Below, in pieces: positions 7,850 through 16,234 of a stretch of 18,254 nt of DNA (position 1 is its first letter; the number at the start of each line of letters is the position of its first letter). The notes under the pieces are model-generated. The model saw only the letters and a list, made by a program, of their open reading frames with translations. It did no database searches and had not been told where the DNA came from. Both the position numbers and the translations under genes were made by a program. The DNA is from an uncultured Pedobacter sp. (GTDB lineage: Bacteria > Bacteroidota > Bacteroidia > Sphingobacteriales > Sphingobacteriaceae). The stretch covers positions 1 through 18,254 of the forward strand of contig CAMLDJ010000090.1 of NCBI GenBank assembly GCA_946478755.1, written 5' to 3'.

Positions 7850-9136
7850 ATGAAGAATAGGCGCATGTTCTTGATTTTTTTTCTCTTTTTGCCCTTGCTG
7901 TTGAGCGCACAAAGAGTGGTGGTCATAAAGATTGATGGTGCGATCAATCCAGTTTCAGCCTCCTTTATTCACAACGGAATTGAAAAGGCCGGCAGGGAGA
8001 AAGCCGGATGTCTGGTTATCCACCTCAATACACCAGGAGGCTTATTACAGTCTACCCGCGCTATTGTCAGCGATATGCTGATGTCAGCCGTTCCGGTAGT
8101 GGTTTATGTTTCCCCATCTGGTGCACATGCGGGTTCTGCCGGAGTTTTTATTACGCTTGCTGCCCATGTCGCGGCCATGGCACCCGGAACCAATATTGGT
8201 GCTGCACATCCCTTAAATCTGGGAGGTAAAACAGATTCGGTGATGAATATAAAAGCCACAAACGATGCCGCTGCCTTTATCCGGACGATTGCGGAAAAAC
8301 GAAAACGTAATCTGGAATGGTCGGAAGATGCGGTGAGAAATAGTTTGTCCATAACTGAAAATGAAGCACTCAAGAAAAATGTGATCGATTACATCGCATC
8401 AAATGAAAAAGCTTTGCTTGATCAGATAGATGGGCGACGGGTAGAACTCAACTCCGGGACTGTGATCTTGCATACAAAAGGAGCCGAAATTCGCTATGTG
8501 GAGATGAGTGCTGCTGAGCAGCTGCTTAACTTTATCAGCAATCCCGATATTGCCTACGTTTTACTCATGCTTGGCATGGCCGGGCTATACTTTGAATTAT
8601 TCAACCCGGGAGCCGTGTTGCCGGGAGTGGTCGGTGTAATCAGCCTGATCCTTGCCTTTTATGCCCTGAACACATTGCCGGTCAATTATGCCGGCCTGAT
8701 GTTGATCATCTTTGCCTTAATCCTGTTTCTGCTGGAAATTAAGGTAGTGAGCCATGGGGTATTGGGAATCGGAGGTGTTGTTTCTCTTTTCCTTGGCTCT
8801 GTCATGTTGTTCAGGTCCAGTTCTTCATTAGATATGATTAAAATATCTGCAGGAATCCTTATTTCAGTTACAGCGATAAGTACCCTCTTCTTTTTCTGGG
8901 TAATTGGCTCAGGGTTGCGGGCACAGCGGCTGAAGACAGTGACCGGAATTCATATTCTATTGGGACGAACCGGAGAAACGTTGAGCTTACTGGATCCCGG
9001 AGGACAATTGCTTTTAAATGGAGAAGTGTGGGCTGCAGAATCAATCCAGGGAAAAATCAGCAAAGGTGAATTGGTCAGGGTGGTAAAGATTATCGGACTT
9101 ACTTTATTTGTAGAGCCTGTAAAGGACGTTATATAA
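7850..9136 (+). CDS. nfeD: NfeD-family membrane-bound serine protease
   Basis: Long-form NfeD protein (428 aa): a ClpP/crotonase-fold serine protease joined to a membrane block and a C-terminal OB-fold domain. An N-terminal signal peptide (basic KNRR, then a hydrophobic run to about residue 20) exports the protease domain (about 22-215). By family analogy with Pyrococcus 1510-N, the catalytic dyad is S96 in HAGSAGVF and K135 in NIKATNDAAAF. Four or five transmembrane segments lie at about 232-350. The NfeD domain spans about 358-426, with GRTGETLSLLDPGGQLLLNG (372-391) and WAAES. Family members cleave the hydrophobic C-terminus of stomatin-like partners, and a slipin gene follows 27 bases downstream, as is usual. 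The ATG at 7850 is preferred over that at 7865 because it keeps the basic end of the signal peptide. Confidence 0.94.
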   Translation: MKNRRMFLIFFLFLPLLLSAQRVVVIKIDGAINPVSASFIHNGIEKAGREKAGCLVIHLNTPGGLLQSTRAIVSDMLMSAVPVVVYVSPSGAHAGSAGVFITLAAHVAAMAPGTNIGAAHPLNLGGKTDSVMNIKATNDAAAFIRTIAEKRKRNLEWSEDAVRNSLSITENEALKKNVIDYIASNEKALLDQIDGRRVELNSGTVILHTKGAEIRYVEMSAAEQLLNFISNPDIAYVLLMLGMAGLYFELFNPGAVLPGVVGVISLILAFYALNTLPVNYAGLMLIIFALILFLLEIKVVSHGVLGIGGVVSLFLGSVMLFRSSSSLDMIKISAGILISVTAISTLFFFWVIGSGLRAQRLKTVTGIHILLGRTGETLSLLDPGGQLLLNGEVWAAESIQGKISKGELVRVVKIIGLTLFVEPVKDVI

Positions 9137-9153
9137 ATTAAATTTTAAATTAA

Positions 9154-9158
9154 GGAGG
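9154..9158 (+). promoter_or_regulatory. Shine-Dalgarno site that sets the slipin start
   Basis: GGAGG lies five bases before the ATG at 9164. It overlaps the in-frame GTG at 9158, which therefore cannot be the start it serves, so ATG 9164 is chosen. Confidence 0.75.
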
Positions 9159-9163
9159 TGTTT

Positions 9164-9943
9164 ATGTATTTCAATGTGTTTACTATTGTGCTTGTTTTTT
9201 TCGCCGTGATCGTACTTTCTAGTGCAATCCGTATCCTTCGTGAGTATGAGCGGGGAGTTGTTTTCCGTTTAGGTCGCGTGCTTGGCCGTGGGCCAAAAGG
9301 ACCCGGGCTGATTCTTCTGATTCCCTTTATTGATAAAATGGTGCGAATATCCCTCCGTATTGTCGTGATGGATGTGCCGCCGCAGGATGTCATCACAAGA
9401 GACAATGTGTCTATAAAGGTGAATGCGGTGATCTATTTGAGGGTGATTGATCCCCAAAAGGCTGTGGTGGAGGTAGAAAATTTTTTAATAGCCACTTCCC
9501 AGTTCTCGCAAACCACGTTGCGTAGCGTATTGGGACAGTCTGAACTGGATGATCTGCTCTCGCAACGCGATAAACTGAATCTGCACCTGCAACAGATCAT
9601 TGATCTAAAAACGGAGCCCTGGGGAATAAAGGTGACAACAGTTGAGGTCAAACAAATAGATCTGCCGCAGGAAATGCAGCGGGCGATGGCGAAACAGGCT
9701 GAGGCAGAGCGGGAGAGACGGTCGAAAGTGATTTCTGCTGAGGGCGAGTACCAGGCCTCACAGCGTTTAGCTGATGCCGCAAAGATTTTAAGCGAACAGC
9801 CAAGTGCATTGACCTTACGATATCTGCAAACACTTCGTGAAATTGCCACAGAAAACAATTCAACGACCATTTTTCCGGTTCCGATTGATCTGTTGAAACC
9901 TTTTATGCAGCCATCTGTGACCGTAAATCCAAAGGAAGATTAG
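9164..9943 (+). CDS. Slipin / stomatin-like SPFH-domain membrane protein
   Basis: A 259-residue SPFH (band 7) protein. One N-terminal membrane anchor (about 3-22) is followed by the typical [13 protein letters not shown] (26-38), a PGL turn, [14 protein letters not shown] (71-84) and the rest of the SPFH domain to about residue 165. An alanine- and charge-rich helical, coiled-coil-prone stretch follows (about 168-210, including [17 protein letters not shown]). These proteins oligomerise on the membrane and organise microdomains. Together with NfeD it forms the conserved NfeD-slipin operon, in which NfeD is proposed to process or regulate the slipin. The start at 9164 rests on GGAGG. The motifs resemble the 'eoslipin' class, but subclass needs a tree. 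Confidence 0.93.
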   Translation: MYFNVFTIVLVFFAVIVLSSAIRILREYERGVVFRLGRVLGRGPKGPGLILLIPFIDKMVRISLRIVVMDVPPQDVITRDNVSIKVNAVIYLRVIDPQKAVVEVENFLIATSQFSQTTLRSVLGQSELDDLLSQRDKLNLHLQQIIDLKTEPWGIKVTTVEVKQIDLPQEMQRAMAKQAEAERERRSKVISAEGEYQASQRLADAAKILSEQPSALTLRYLQTLREIATENNSTTIFPVPIDLLKPFMQPSVTVNPKED

Positions 9944-9964
9944 CCCTTATTTCCCTTTTATCTA

Positions 9965-9972
9965 TACCTTTG
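9965..9972 (+). promoter_or_regulatory. -7 promoter element for the FUSC-like gene
   Basis: TACCTTTG is a full match to TAnnTTTG and is followed by GCCGGC, a context common at Bacteroidota starts. It lies 19 bases before the ATG at 9992, implying a very short leader. No TTTG -33 element is evident, so the site is supported by the -7 match and position only. Confidence 0.5.
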
Positions 9973-9991
9973 CCGGCACTAACTTGTGCTC

Positions 9992-12001
9992 ATGGGGAAA
10001 ATGCCGGTAAAATGGAAGACACTGAAATCTACATTGCTTCAGTTTTTGCTAGGGGAATACTTTACGGATGCTTTACGCAATACGCTGATCATTGTTGCCC
10101 CAATCTTACTGTTCTTTCATTTGGACAATGAGCAAGCCGCGCTTGGTATGGGTGTAGGGGCGCTATTGATCAGTTTAACAGACATGCCTGGCAACAGGAT
10201 GCATAAGTTCAAAACTGCTTTTTTGAGCATCAGTGTTTTCTTCTGTACTGCCCTGATCTTTACCAGCCTTCTCAGTGAACGGGGATATACTGCAGTCGCT
10301 TTCTTAGTGGTCACCTTCCTGTTGTCCATGCTGGCCATTTTTGGTGGCAGGGCAGGGCTGACCGGGACTATGGCGATTATACTGAGTACGTTCTTGTTGG
10401 GATTGCATTCCGATAAACCGCTTGTCCTAAGTGTGTATATCTTTCTGGGTGCTTGCTGGTTTTACCTGATCAGCCTGATTCAGATCTCTATATGGCCTTA
10501 CCGATCGCTTGACCATGCGGTGTTTGAATGCATGACCAGTACCGCTGATTTTTTACGGGTGAAAGCAAAGTGTTATGATGTAGATGAGCCTTTGGAAGAG
10601 GCATACCAGCAGACCATCGCCTTACACATTAAAGTGAGCCAGAAGCAGGACCAGGTACGAAACCTTTTGCTGAGTGATTCGGGGGCTATGAAACTGCATC
10701 ATCAGAAAGGAGAACGGATGCTGCGCACTGCGATAAGGATCATTGAACTTTACGAGCAGGTAACTGCAATTCATTATGATTATGCAGAGATCAGGAGCAA
10801 ATTGTTGCCGGCCGGCGCGCTACCTCATATTGTTAAACTGATCAATCTTCTCGCTGCTGATCTGGATAAAGTAAGTAAGGTCTTTTTACTTCCCCGAAAG
10901 CTCAGAGATCAAGACGCAAGCATAGAAAAGTTTAATCTGTTAAAAGATGAATTACAGGCGATCGCCGCCAGGGTTGCGGAGCGTCAATCTTTGATCCTGA
11001 TGCGCATCCTGAAGAATCTGGAAGAGATTGCAGCTGACATCAGGGAGATACGAACTGATGCACCATTGGACCACACTTTTACAGATCAGGTATCGGAAAT
11101 GCCTGCCTACAAAGCATTTTTACCTGTACAGCCTCTAAAGTTAGGAGAGATACTAAAGCATTTTTCCTTTAAATCACCTGTGTTCCGCTTTTCACTCCGA
11201 CTGGCCTTTTCTTTTTTTATTGCTTATTTACTGACCTTAATTTTCCCTTCCGAAAAATACAGTTACTGGATATTGCTGACCATTGTGATTGTGGCCAGGC
11301 CAAAGTTTGGGATTACCTGGAAGCGCAATGTAGAACGGTTAACAGGGACGCTTTGCGGGCTTATCATAGGCCTATTGCTGTTACTGGTCATAAAATCGGT
11401 TGTTGTGCTGTTGGTACTGTCTGCCGTATTTCTATTGGGTTTCTTTGCCTTTAACAGGCTCAATTATATTACAAGCGTTGCTTGTATCACTCCGGCGGTA
11501 GTGATCTGCCTGAGTCTTTACCAGGGACATACCAGTCATATTTTTTCTGAACGTTTATATTATACCATTGCAGGCTGTGCGATCGCCTTTGGAGGCGTTT
11601 ACCTGTTTCCGGTGTGGGAGCGCAGTCAGCTGAAAGGCCTGGTGACTGATGCAATTCATGCAAATCAGATTTATTTGGGTAAAGTACTGGATGGGCGTAG
11701 CGGTAAAGGGCAGGGAAACGCGCTGAAATTGGCGAGAAAAAATGCACATACCCAGCTGGCACTCTTGTCTGAGTCACTGCAGTATATGTTGCTTGAGCCG
11801 GGAAGAAAAAAAATAAATATTCAGTCTGCTTATGAGGTTCAATCGCTGGTGTTTAGGATCAATTCCATAATTACCTCCATATTACTGGCGGAAAGGGGGC
11901 AAAATATTTCTGAGCAAATGGAGCTCCTGAAGATCTTGTCTGTAGAACTGGAATCGGTCAGCCAGCCAGCCTATGATAAAATTTCTTTTCCCTCAGTTTA
12001 A
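9992..12001 (+). CDS. FUSC-family (YccS/YhfK-like) inner-membrane protein
   Basis: A 669-residue membrane protein with the two-block layout of the FUSC/YccS family. The first block of about five to six transmembrane segments spans about residues 28-170. A large soluble, helix-rich region follows (about 171-395). A second block lies at about 395-560, with the family motif around YWILLTIVIVARPKFGITWK and R..GT..G. A short cytoplasmic tail ends the protein. The family is related to aromatic-acid and fusaric-acid efflux pumps, but YccS-like members have no settled substrate. Possible starts are GTG 9986, ATG 9992 and ATG 10001; 9992 is chosen as the first ATG after the -7 element, without Shine-Dalgarno support. 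It follows the slipin by 48 bases but appears to have its own promoter, so functional linkage is not implied. Confidence 0.88.
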   Translation: MGKMPVKWKTLKSTLLQFLLGEYFTDALRNTLIIVAPILLFFHLDNEQAALGMGVGALLISLTDMPGNRMHKFKTAFLSISVFFCTALIFTSLLSERGYTAVAFLVVTFLLSMLAIFGGRAGLTGTMAIILSTFLLGLHSDKPLVLSVYIFLGACWFYLISLIQISIWPYRSLDHAVFECMTSTADFLRVKAKCYDVDEPLEEAYQQTIALHIKVSQKQDQVRNLLLSDSGAMKLHHQKGERMLRTAIRIIELYEQVTAIHYDYAEIRSKLLPAGALPHIVKLINLLAADLDKVSKVFLLPRKLRDQDASIEKFNLLKDELQAIAARVAERQSLILMRILKNLEEIAADIREIRTDAPLDHTFTDQVSEMPAYKAFLPVQPLKLGEILKHFSFKSPVFRFSLRLAFSFFIAYLLTLIFPSEKYSYWILLTIVIVARPKFGITWKRNVERLTGTLCGLIIGLLLLLVIKSVVVLLVLSAVFLLGFFAFNRLNYITSVACITPAVVICLSLYQGHTSHIFSERLYYTIAGCAIAFGGVYLFPVWERSQLKGLVTDAIHANQIYLGKVLDGRSGKGQGNALKLARKNAHTQLALLSESLQYMLLEPGRKKINIQSAYEVQSLVFRINSIITSILLAERGQNISEQMELLKILSVELESVSQPAYDKISFPSV

Positions 12002-12019
12002 ACGGGCTGTGACAATTTC

Positions 12020-12769
12020 TTATATGACTTTAAGCTCAGTATTCCAGTAAAGTGATAAGAAATGATCGTCCGGGGGAAGTTCCGTGATTAAATAATTGAT
12101 GTTACTGATGTCGCAGATTTGAATCCTTTGTGAAGTGTTTAATTTTTCTGAAATACTTAACACGGCTACTTTTTTTGAAGAACGGATAATCGCCTTTTTG
12201 ACCTGTACGATCTCCCAGTCCATGTCTGAAAGTCCGTCGGGAACAGAAAAAGCATTTGCGCCTAGAAGACATAGGTCGACCTTGAGTCCGGACAGCTCAT
12301 TGATCACGCTTGAGCCCGTATGCAGGTTGGCATTTTTGTTTAACCTGCCGCCTATGGTGATGACCTCCAGATTTTCGTGATCCGCGAGTGTAATCGCCAC
12401 CTGAGGACTAATGGTGAAGAAGGTTGCTTTTAGATTTCTGGGTATAGATTTTGCAAATTCAATTATGGTGGTGCCGCCTTCTGTTAAAATGACCATGTCA
12501 TTTTTTAAAAGATGTGTTGTTTTTTGAGCAATTTTTTGCTTGGCTTCCAGCGCATAAACATTACTATCTGTAATAAAGGGCGTAACAAACGACTTGCTGA
12601 TTGCACCGCCATGAATTTTTAATACCTGGTTGCTAGCAATTAATTCATTCAAATCCCGGCGAACGGTATCATCTGATATGTTTAACAATGCTGCAAGATC
12701 TGCTGAAAACACTTTGTTATGCAGATTAATTTCCCGCATAATAATTTTATGACGCTCTTCCTTAATCAT
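12020..12769 (-). CDS. DeoR-family transcriptional regulator
   Basis: A 249-residue repressor of the DeoR/GlpR family. The N-terminal winged helix-turn-helix (about 1-57) has the typical ERHKIIMREI opening, recognition helix ISDDTVRRDLNEL (31-43) and the HGGA wing (53-56). The C-terminal sugar-phosphate-sensing domain (about 75-235) has EGGTT (97-101), TIS (119-121), IGGRLN (139-144) and GANAFSVPDGL (170-180). Family members usually bind DNA until a phosphorylated sugar or polyol releases them. It is divergent from a SusC/SusD pair with repeated half-sites between them, so it probably controls that pair and itself. Oddity: the usual LADSSKFG-type motif near the end reads LSISEKL (204-210). 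It converges with the FUSC gene with only 18 bases between the stops. The effector cannot be deduced. Confidence 0.94.
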   Translation of the reverse strand: MIKEERHKIIMREINLHNKVFSADLAALLNISDDTVRRDLNELIASNQVLKIHGGAISKSFVTPFITDSNVYALEAKQKIAQKTTHLLKNDMVILTEGGTTIIEFAKSIPRNLKATFFTISPQVAITLADHENLEVITIGGRLNKNANLHTGSSVINELSGLKVDLCLLGANAFSVPDGLSDMDWEIVQVKKAIIRSSKKVAVLSISEKLNTSQRIQICDISNINYLITELPPDDHFLSLYWNTELKVI

Positions 12770-12798
12770 AGTTGATCATCTGGTTGAATTGATAAGGT

Positions 12799-12825
12799 TG
12801 CGGATTTGAATCGTTTAAAACCGCA
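12799..12825. promoter_or_regulatory. Candidate DeoR operator, pair A (deoR leader)
   Basis: TGCGG (12799-12803, in TTGCGGATTT) and CCGCA (12821-12825, in TTTAAAACCGCATAA) form an inverted pair with centres 22 bases apart, about two helical turns. The pair lies 30-56 bases before the deoR start and downstream of its candidate -7 element, where bound repressor would block its own transcription. The same half-site occurs at susC. The link to DeoR is inferred. Confidence 0.5.
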
Positions 12826-12848
12826 TAAAAATGATTTGTCTATACAGG

Positions 12849-12856
12849 CAAATATA
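12849..12856 (-). promoter_or_regulatory. -7 promoter element for deoR
   Basis: The minus strand reads TATATTTG, a perfect TAnnTTTG. Transcription would start near 12842, giving a leader of about 70 bases that contains half-site pair A. No clear -33 TTTG was found. Confidence 0.5.
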
Positions 12857-12934
12857 AGAAAAAATCTATCATTCTGTCTCGTAGCGATATATCTGTAAAA
12901 AAATATTAAAAAAATAACAGTAAAAATTTCCATT

Positions 12935-12972
12935 TGCGGTTTTATGCTTTTATATTTGATTTATAAACCGCA
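12935..12972. promoter_or_regulatory. Candidate DeoR operator, pair B (brackets the susC -7 element)
   Basis: TGCGGTTTTAT (12935-12945) and ATAAACCGCA (12963-12972) are inverted copies, apart from one extra T, with CCGCA centres 33 bases apart, about three helical turns. They flank the -7 element TATATTTG at 12951-12958, so a bound dimer or loop would occlude RNA polymerase. A CGCAT direct repeat (12969-12973 and 12979-12983) with exact 10-base spacing extends the downstream arm. Assignment to the adjacent DeoR protein is inferred. Confidence 0.55.
12951..12958 (+). promoter_or_regulatory. -7 promoter element for susC-susD
   Basis: TATATTTG is a perfect match to the Bacteroidota -7 consensus. 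Transcription should begin near 12965, leaving a leader of about 45 bases before the susC ATG. TTTC at 12927-12930, 20 bases upstream, is the best -33 candidate; A-rich DNA further upstream (about 12896-12926) could act as an UP-like element. Confidence 0.6.
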
Positions 12973-13008
12973 TAACTACGCATTGTTATTTCACTTAATA
13001 TCCAAAAT

Positions 13009-16000
13009 ATGAATTTAAAATTACTTAAAGGTGTGGGTCGGGGGATTGCCTGTTTAGTTATCTTACTTGTCGCTGTTCCATTTATCGGATCAACGAAAAC
13101 AGTAAGGATGGCAGACAATATGCCTGAGATCGTGATTTCCGGTAAAGTTACTGAGCTTGGCACCGGCCAGGCTCTGCCCGGAGCTAAAGTTGAATTGAAA
13201 GGTACCTCAATTGCGACCGCTACAAATTCGGATGGTTTTTACAAATTATCGGTTCCTGAAACCGGTGGGATCCTGATCTTTAGTTATATCGGGTTTAAAT
13301 CAAAGGAAATTGCCATAGGAAAGAGACAGGTCGTCAATGCTAATCTGGAAGCCGACTCCAAATCTTTGGATGATGTGGTGGTGGTTGGTTATAGCACGCA
13401 AAAAAGATCAAGAATTACCGGATCGGTTGCACAGGTAGGCGAAGAGGTTTTCAAGAACCGTCCTATAACCAATATCGCTCAGGGTTTACAGGGTGCAATT
13501 CCTAACCTCAATATTACTTTTGGCGACGGTCAGCTTAACAGAGGCGGGAGTTTTAACTTACGGGGTACGACCTCGATCAATGGTGGTAGTGCTTTGATAT
13601 TGATAGACGGTACTCCCGGGGACATTAATTTGGTAAATCCGGAAGATGTGGAAAGTGTATCCGTATTAAAGGATGCGGCTTCAGCAGCAATCTATGGTGC
13701 GCGGGCGGCATTTGGGGTTATTCTGGTCACGACAAAGAAAGCAAAAGAGGGAAAACCCCAGATCAGGTACACCAATAATTTTGGAGTGGGTTCACCAACA
13801 CGCATTCCTCAGGTAATTAAAGATCCTTTAGCAGCAGCGAAAATTCAAAACGAAGCATACAGAGGATATATTGGTACCGATGCCCCAGATATGCTGAACA
13901 TTATTAATTATCTGGAACAGAGAAATGCCAATCCCTCATTACCTGAGCTTGGCGCTAATGCCTCAGGTAATTTTATTCGTGGTGCCAACACGGATTGGTA
14001 TGATGAGTTTTACAATGAAAATGCGCCTTTTTCAAAGAACTACCTGAGTTTATCGGGCTCAAAAGGAGGTACAGGATATTATCTGTCTTTAGGTAGGGAG
14101 AAGCAAAATGGCATCTTCAAAACAGCAACAGATGAATATACGCGGACAAGTGTAAGGCTTAAAGTAGATAACCAGGTGGCTGACTGGATCAAAATTTATA
14201 ACAATGCAGAGTTTTCGCAGGGGATCTACGATTCTCCAAATAAGTTCGTAACCGATGGAGGATACAATGTGTACAGGTATCTGTCCTTATATGCCAATCC
14301 TTATGAGGCGATACGGACTGCAAATGGAAATTATACACTCGCAGGAATGTCTGTATTCGGACAGCTTCAGGATGCCGGCCGCTCTGTTAACAATGGTCGC
14401 GTACTTAAAAATACCTTAGGGTTTCAGACCAACTTTTTTGGCAATAAACTTCATATTAATGGTGATTATACTTATTTCCAGACACAAACTCAAAATGACA
14501 TCCAATATTTCAGAATGAAATATGAAAACAGATTGAACAGTGTGGTCAATTTTACTAATCCCGATTATTATTCGGGTACTTTTTCGGAAAATATAAATCA
14601 AATCGTCAACCTTTTTACAGAATATGAACAAAGGTTTGGTGACCATCATATTAAAGGACTCGTCGGGTTTAACCAGGAACTCAATAAATACAAAAAAATG
14701 AGCGCACGTCGGGACGAGAATATCACGAAAGAACTGGGTTCTTTAAATTTAACGAACGGGATATCAACTATTGGGGGAAATCAATATGAATGGGCGCTCA
14801 GAGGAATTTTTGCCCGTCTGAATTATGATTTGAAAGATCGCTACCTGCTTGAGTTTATTGGCCGGTATGATGGTACCTCGCGTTTTGAGCGATCAAAACA
14901 ATATGGATTTTTTCCTTCCATATCGGCAGGATGGGTAGTTTCAAAGGAAAAGTTTTTTAAGCCCTTGGCCGCTGCGTTTGACATCGTTAAACTCCGGGCA
15001 TCTTACGGCTCACTGGGTAATCAACTGGTTGATAACTATGCTTACATCAGTACGATAACTCCTTATACTTCAACGGACCTATTGGATGCGGGCGGCCAGT
15101 TACCGCTTGCAGTTAATGCACCAAATCTGATCCCACAAAGTCTGACCTGGGAAACTGCCAGTACGCTCAATTTCGGATTTGACCTGTCGGCCCTAAAAAA
15201 TCGGTTTAATCTTGGCTTTGACTGGTTTGAGCGTAAAACCAAGAACATGCTTACCAAAGGAAGAACATTGCCAGCAGTACTGGGTACTGGAGAACCCAAG
15301 GCCAATGCAGCCGACCTGTCTACCAAAGGATGGGAACTTTCTCTGGGCTGGAACGATCAGTTTAAGTTTCTGAGTAAACCCTTTTCTTATAATGTCTCTA
15401 TTGTTGTTGCCGATAACCGCTCAGTGATTACCCGTTACGATAATCCCAACAAGTTACTCACGGATTATTATGAGGGTATGGAGATCGGCGAGATCTGGGG
15501 ATATAAAACGCTTGGTTTCTTTAAAACAGATCAGGAATCTGCCACGCATGCTGATCAGTCTAAATTACACTTATTTCCAGGAAAGCCGCTCGCCGGCGAT
15601 ATCAAGTTTGAAGATACAAACGGAGATGGAAGAATAGATATGGGCAAAAACACGGTCGATGATCCCGGCGATATGCGGGTGATCGGAAACACCACTCCCC
15701 GGTACTCGTATGGCATTAGTACGGGATTTAACTTTGCCAATTTTTCCGTCGATGTCTTTTTACAGGGAGTAGGGCAAAGGGAATTCTGGCCAGGTGTTGA
15801 ATCGGCTGTCTTCTGGGGCTTTTATAACCGCTGGAACCAGCCCGTTTATGAGCATATTTATAATAATTACTGGACTCCGGAAAATCCAGATGCTTATTTT
15901 CCCAGACTTCGTGCTTACGAGGCTTTGACAACTGATAGGGAATTAGGAGCGCGGCAGACCCGTTATTTGCAAGATGCTGCTTATCTGCGCATAAAAAGTC

Positions 16001-16224
16001 TGGTCGTTGGTTATACGCTGCCAGCCAACTGGTTAAAAGGTGTTAAGATAAATAGTGCGAAAATATTCTTCTCAGGACAAAATCTATATGAGTTTACCAA
16101 GCTTTCTAAAGCATTTGACCCGGAAGGAATAAACGACGAGGTAGATGCCAGCCGCGTTAATGGGGCCGGATTCGTTTACCCAATACAACGAACATTCACT
16201 TTTGGACTAGAAATAAACTTATAA
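13009..16224 (+). CDS. SusC/RagA-family TonB-linked outer-membrane transporter
   Basis: A 1071-residue outer-membrane TonB-dependent transporter of the SusC type, which imports glycan fragments or other large nutrients with a SusD lid. A basic N-terminus and hydrophobic stretch (about 12-28) form the signal peptide. A carboxypeptidase-regulatory-like beta-sandwich follows (about 42-118, starting ISGKV), then the TonB-box-like DDVVVVGYS (121-129), the plug (about 130-245) with the SusC/RagA signature around DGTPGDINLVNPEDVESVSV (200-219), and the barrel to the C-terminus. A conserved DTNGDGRID loop sits at 869-877. The length is normal for the family. There is no N-terminal STN domain, so signalling to an anti-sigma factor is not expected. 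The susD start follows the stop by ten bases. The substrate is unknown. Confidence 0.96.
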   Translation: MNLKLLKGVGRGIACLVILLVAVPFIGSTKTVRMADNMPEIVISGKVTELGTGQALPGAKVELKGTSIATATNSDGFYKLSVPETGGILIFSYIGFKSKEIAIGKRQVVNANLEADSKSLDDVVVVGYSTQKRSRITGSVAQVGEEVFKNRPITNIAQGLQGAIPNLNITFGDGQLNRGGSFNLRGTTSINGGSALILIDGTPGDINLVNPEDVESVSVLKDAASAAIYGARAAFGVILVTTKKAKEGKPQIRYTNNFGVGSPTRIPQVIKDPLAAAKIQNEAYRGYIGTDAPDMLNIINYLEQRNANPSLPELGANASGNFIRGANTDWYDEFYNENAPFSKNYLSLSGSKGGTGYYLSLGREKQNGIFKTATDEYTRTSVRLKVDNQVADWIKIYNNAEFSQGIYDSPNKFVTDGGYNVYRYLSLYANPYEAIRTANGNYTLAGMSVFGQLQDAGRSVNNGRVLKNTLGFQTNFFGNKLHINGDYTYFQTQTQNDIQYFRMKYENRLNSVVNFTNPDYYSGTFSENINQIVNLFTEYEQRFGDHHIKGLVGFNQELNKYKKMSARRDENITKELGSLNLTNGISTIGGNQYEWALRGIFARLNYDLKDRYLLEFIGRYDGTSRFERSKQYGFFPSISAGWVVSKEKFFKPLAAAFDIVKLRASYGSLGNQLVDNYAYISTITPYTSTDLLDAGGQLPLAVNAPNLIPQSLTWETASTLNFGFDLSALKNRFNLGFDWFERKTKNMLTKGRTLPAVLGTGEPKANAADLSTKGWELSLGWNDQFKFLSKPFSYNVSIVVADNRSVITRYDNPNKLLTDYYEGMEIGEIWGYKTLGFFKTDQESATHADQSKLHLFPGKPLAGDIKFEDTNGDGRIDMGKNTVDDPGDMRVIGNTTPRYSYGISTGFNFANFSVDVFLQGVGQREFWPGVESAVFWGFYNRWNQPVYEHIYNNYWTPENPDAYFPRLRAYEALTTDRELGARQTRYLQDAAYLRIKSLVVGYTLPANWLKGVKINSAKIFFSGQNLYEFTKLSKAFDPEGINDEVDASRVNGAGFVYPIQRTFTFGLEINL

Positions 16225-16234
16225 TACTGTACTT

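Noticed and set aside
9158..9163. GTG at 9158 as the slipin start
   Set aside because: It overlaps the GGAGG ribosome-binding site itself; ATG 9164 has proper spacing.
12933..12936. TTTG as the -33 element of the susC promoter
   Set aside because: Only 14 bases separate it from the -7 element, shorter than the usual roughly 17-21, and it overlaps the candidate operator arm. TTTC at 12927-12930 is better placed.
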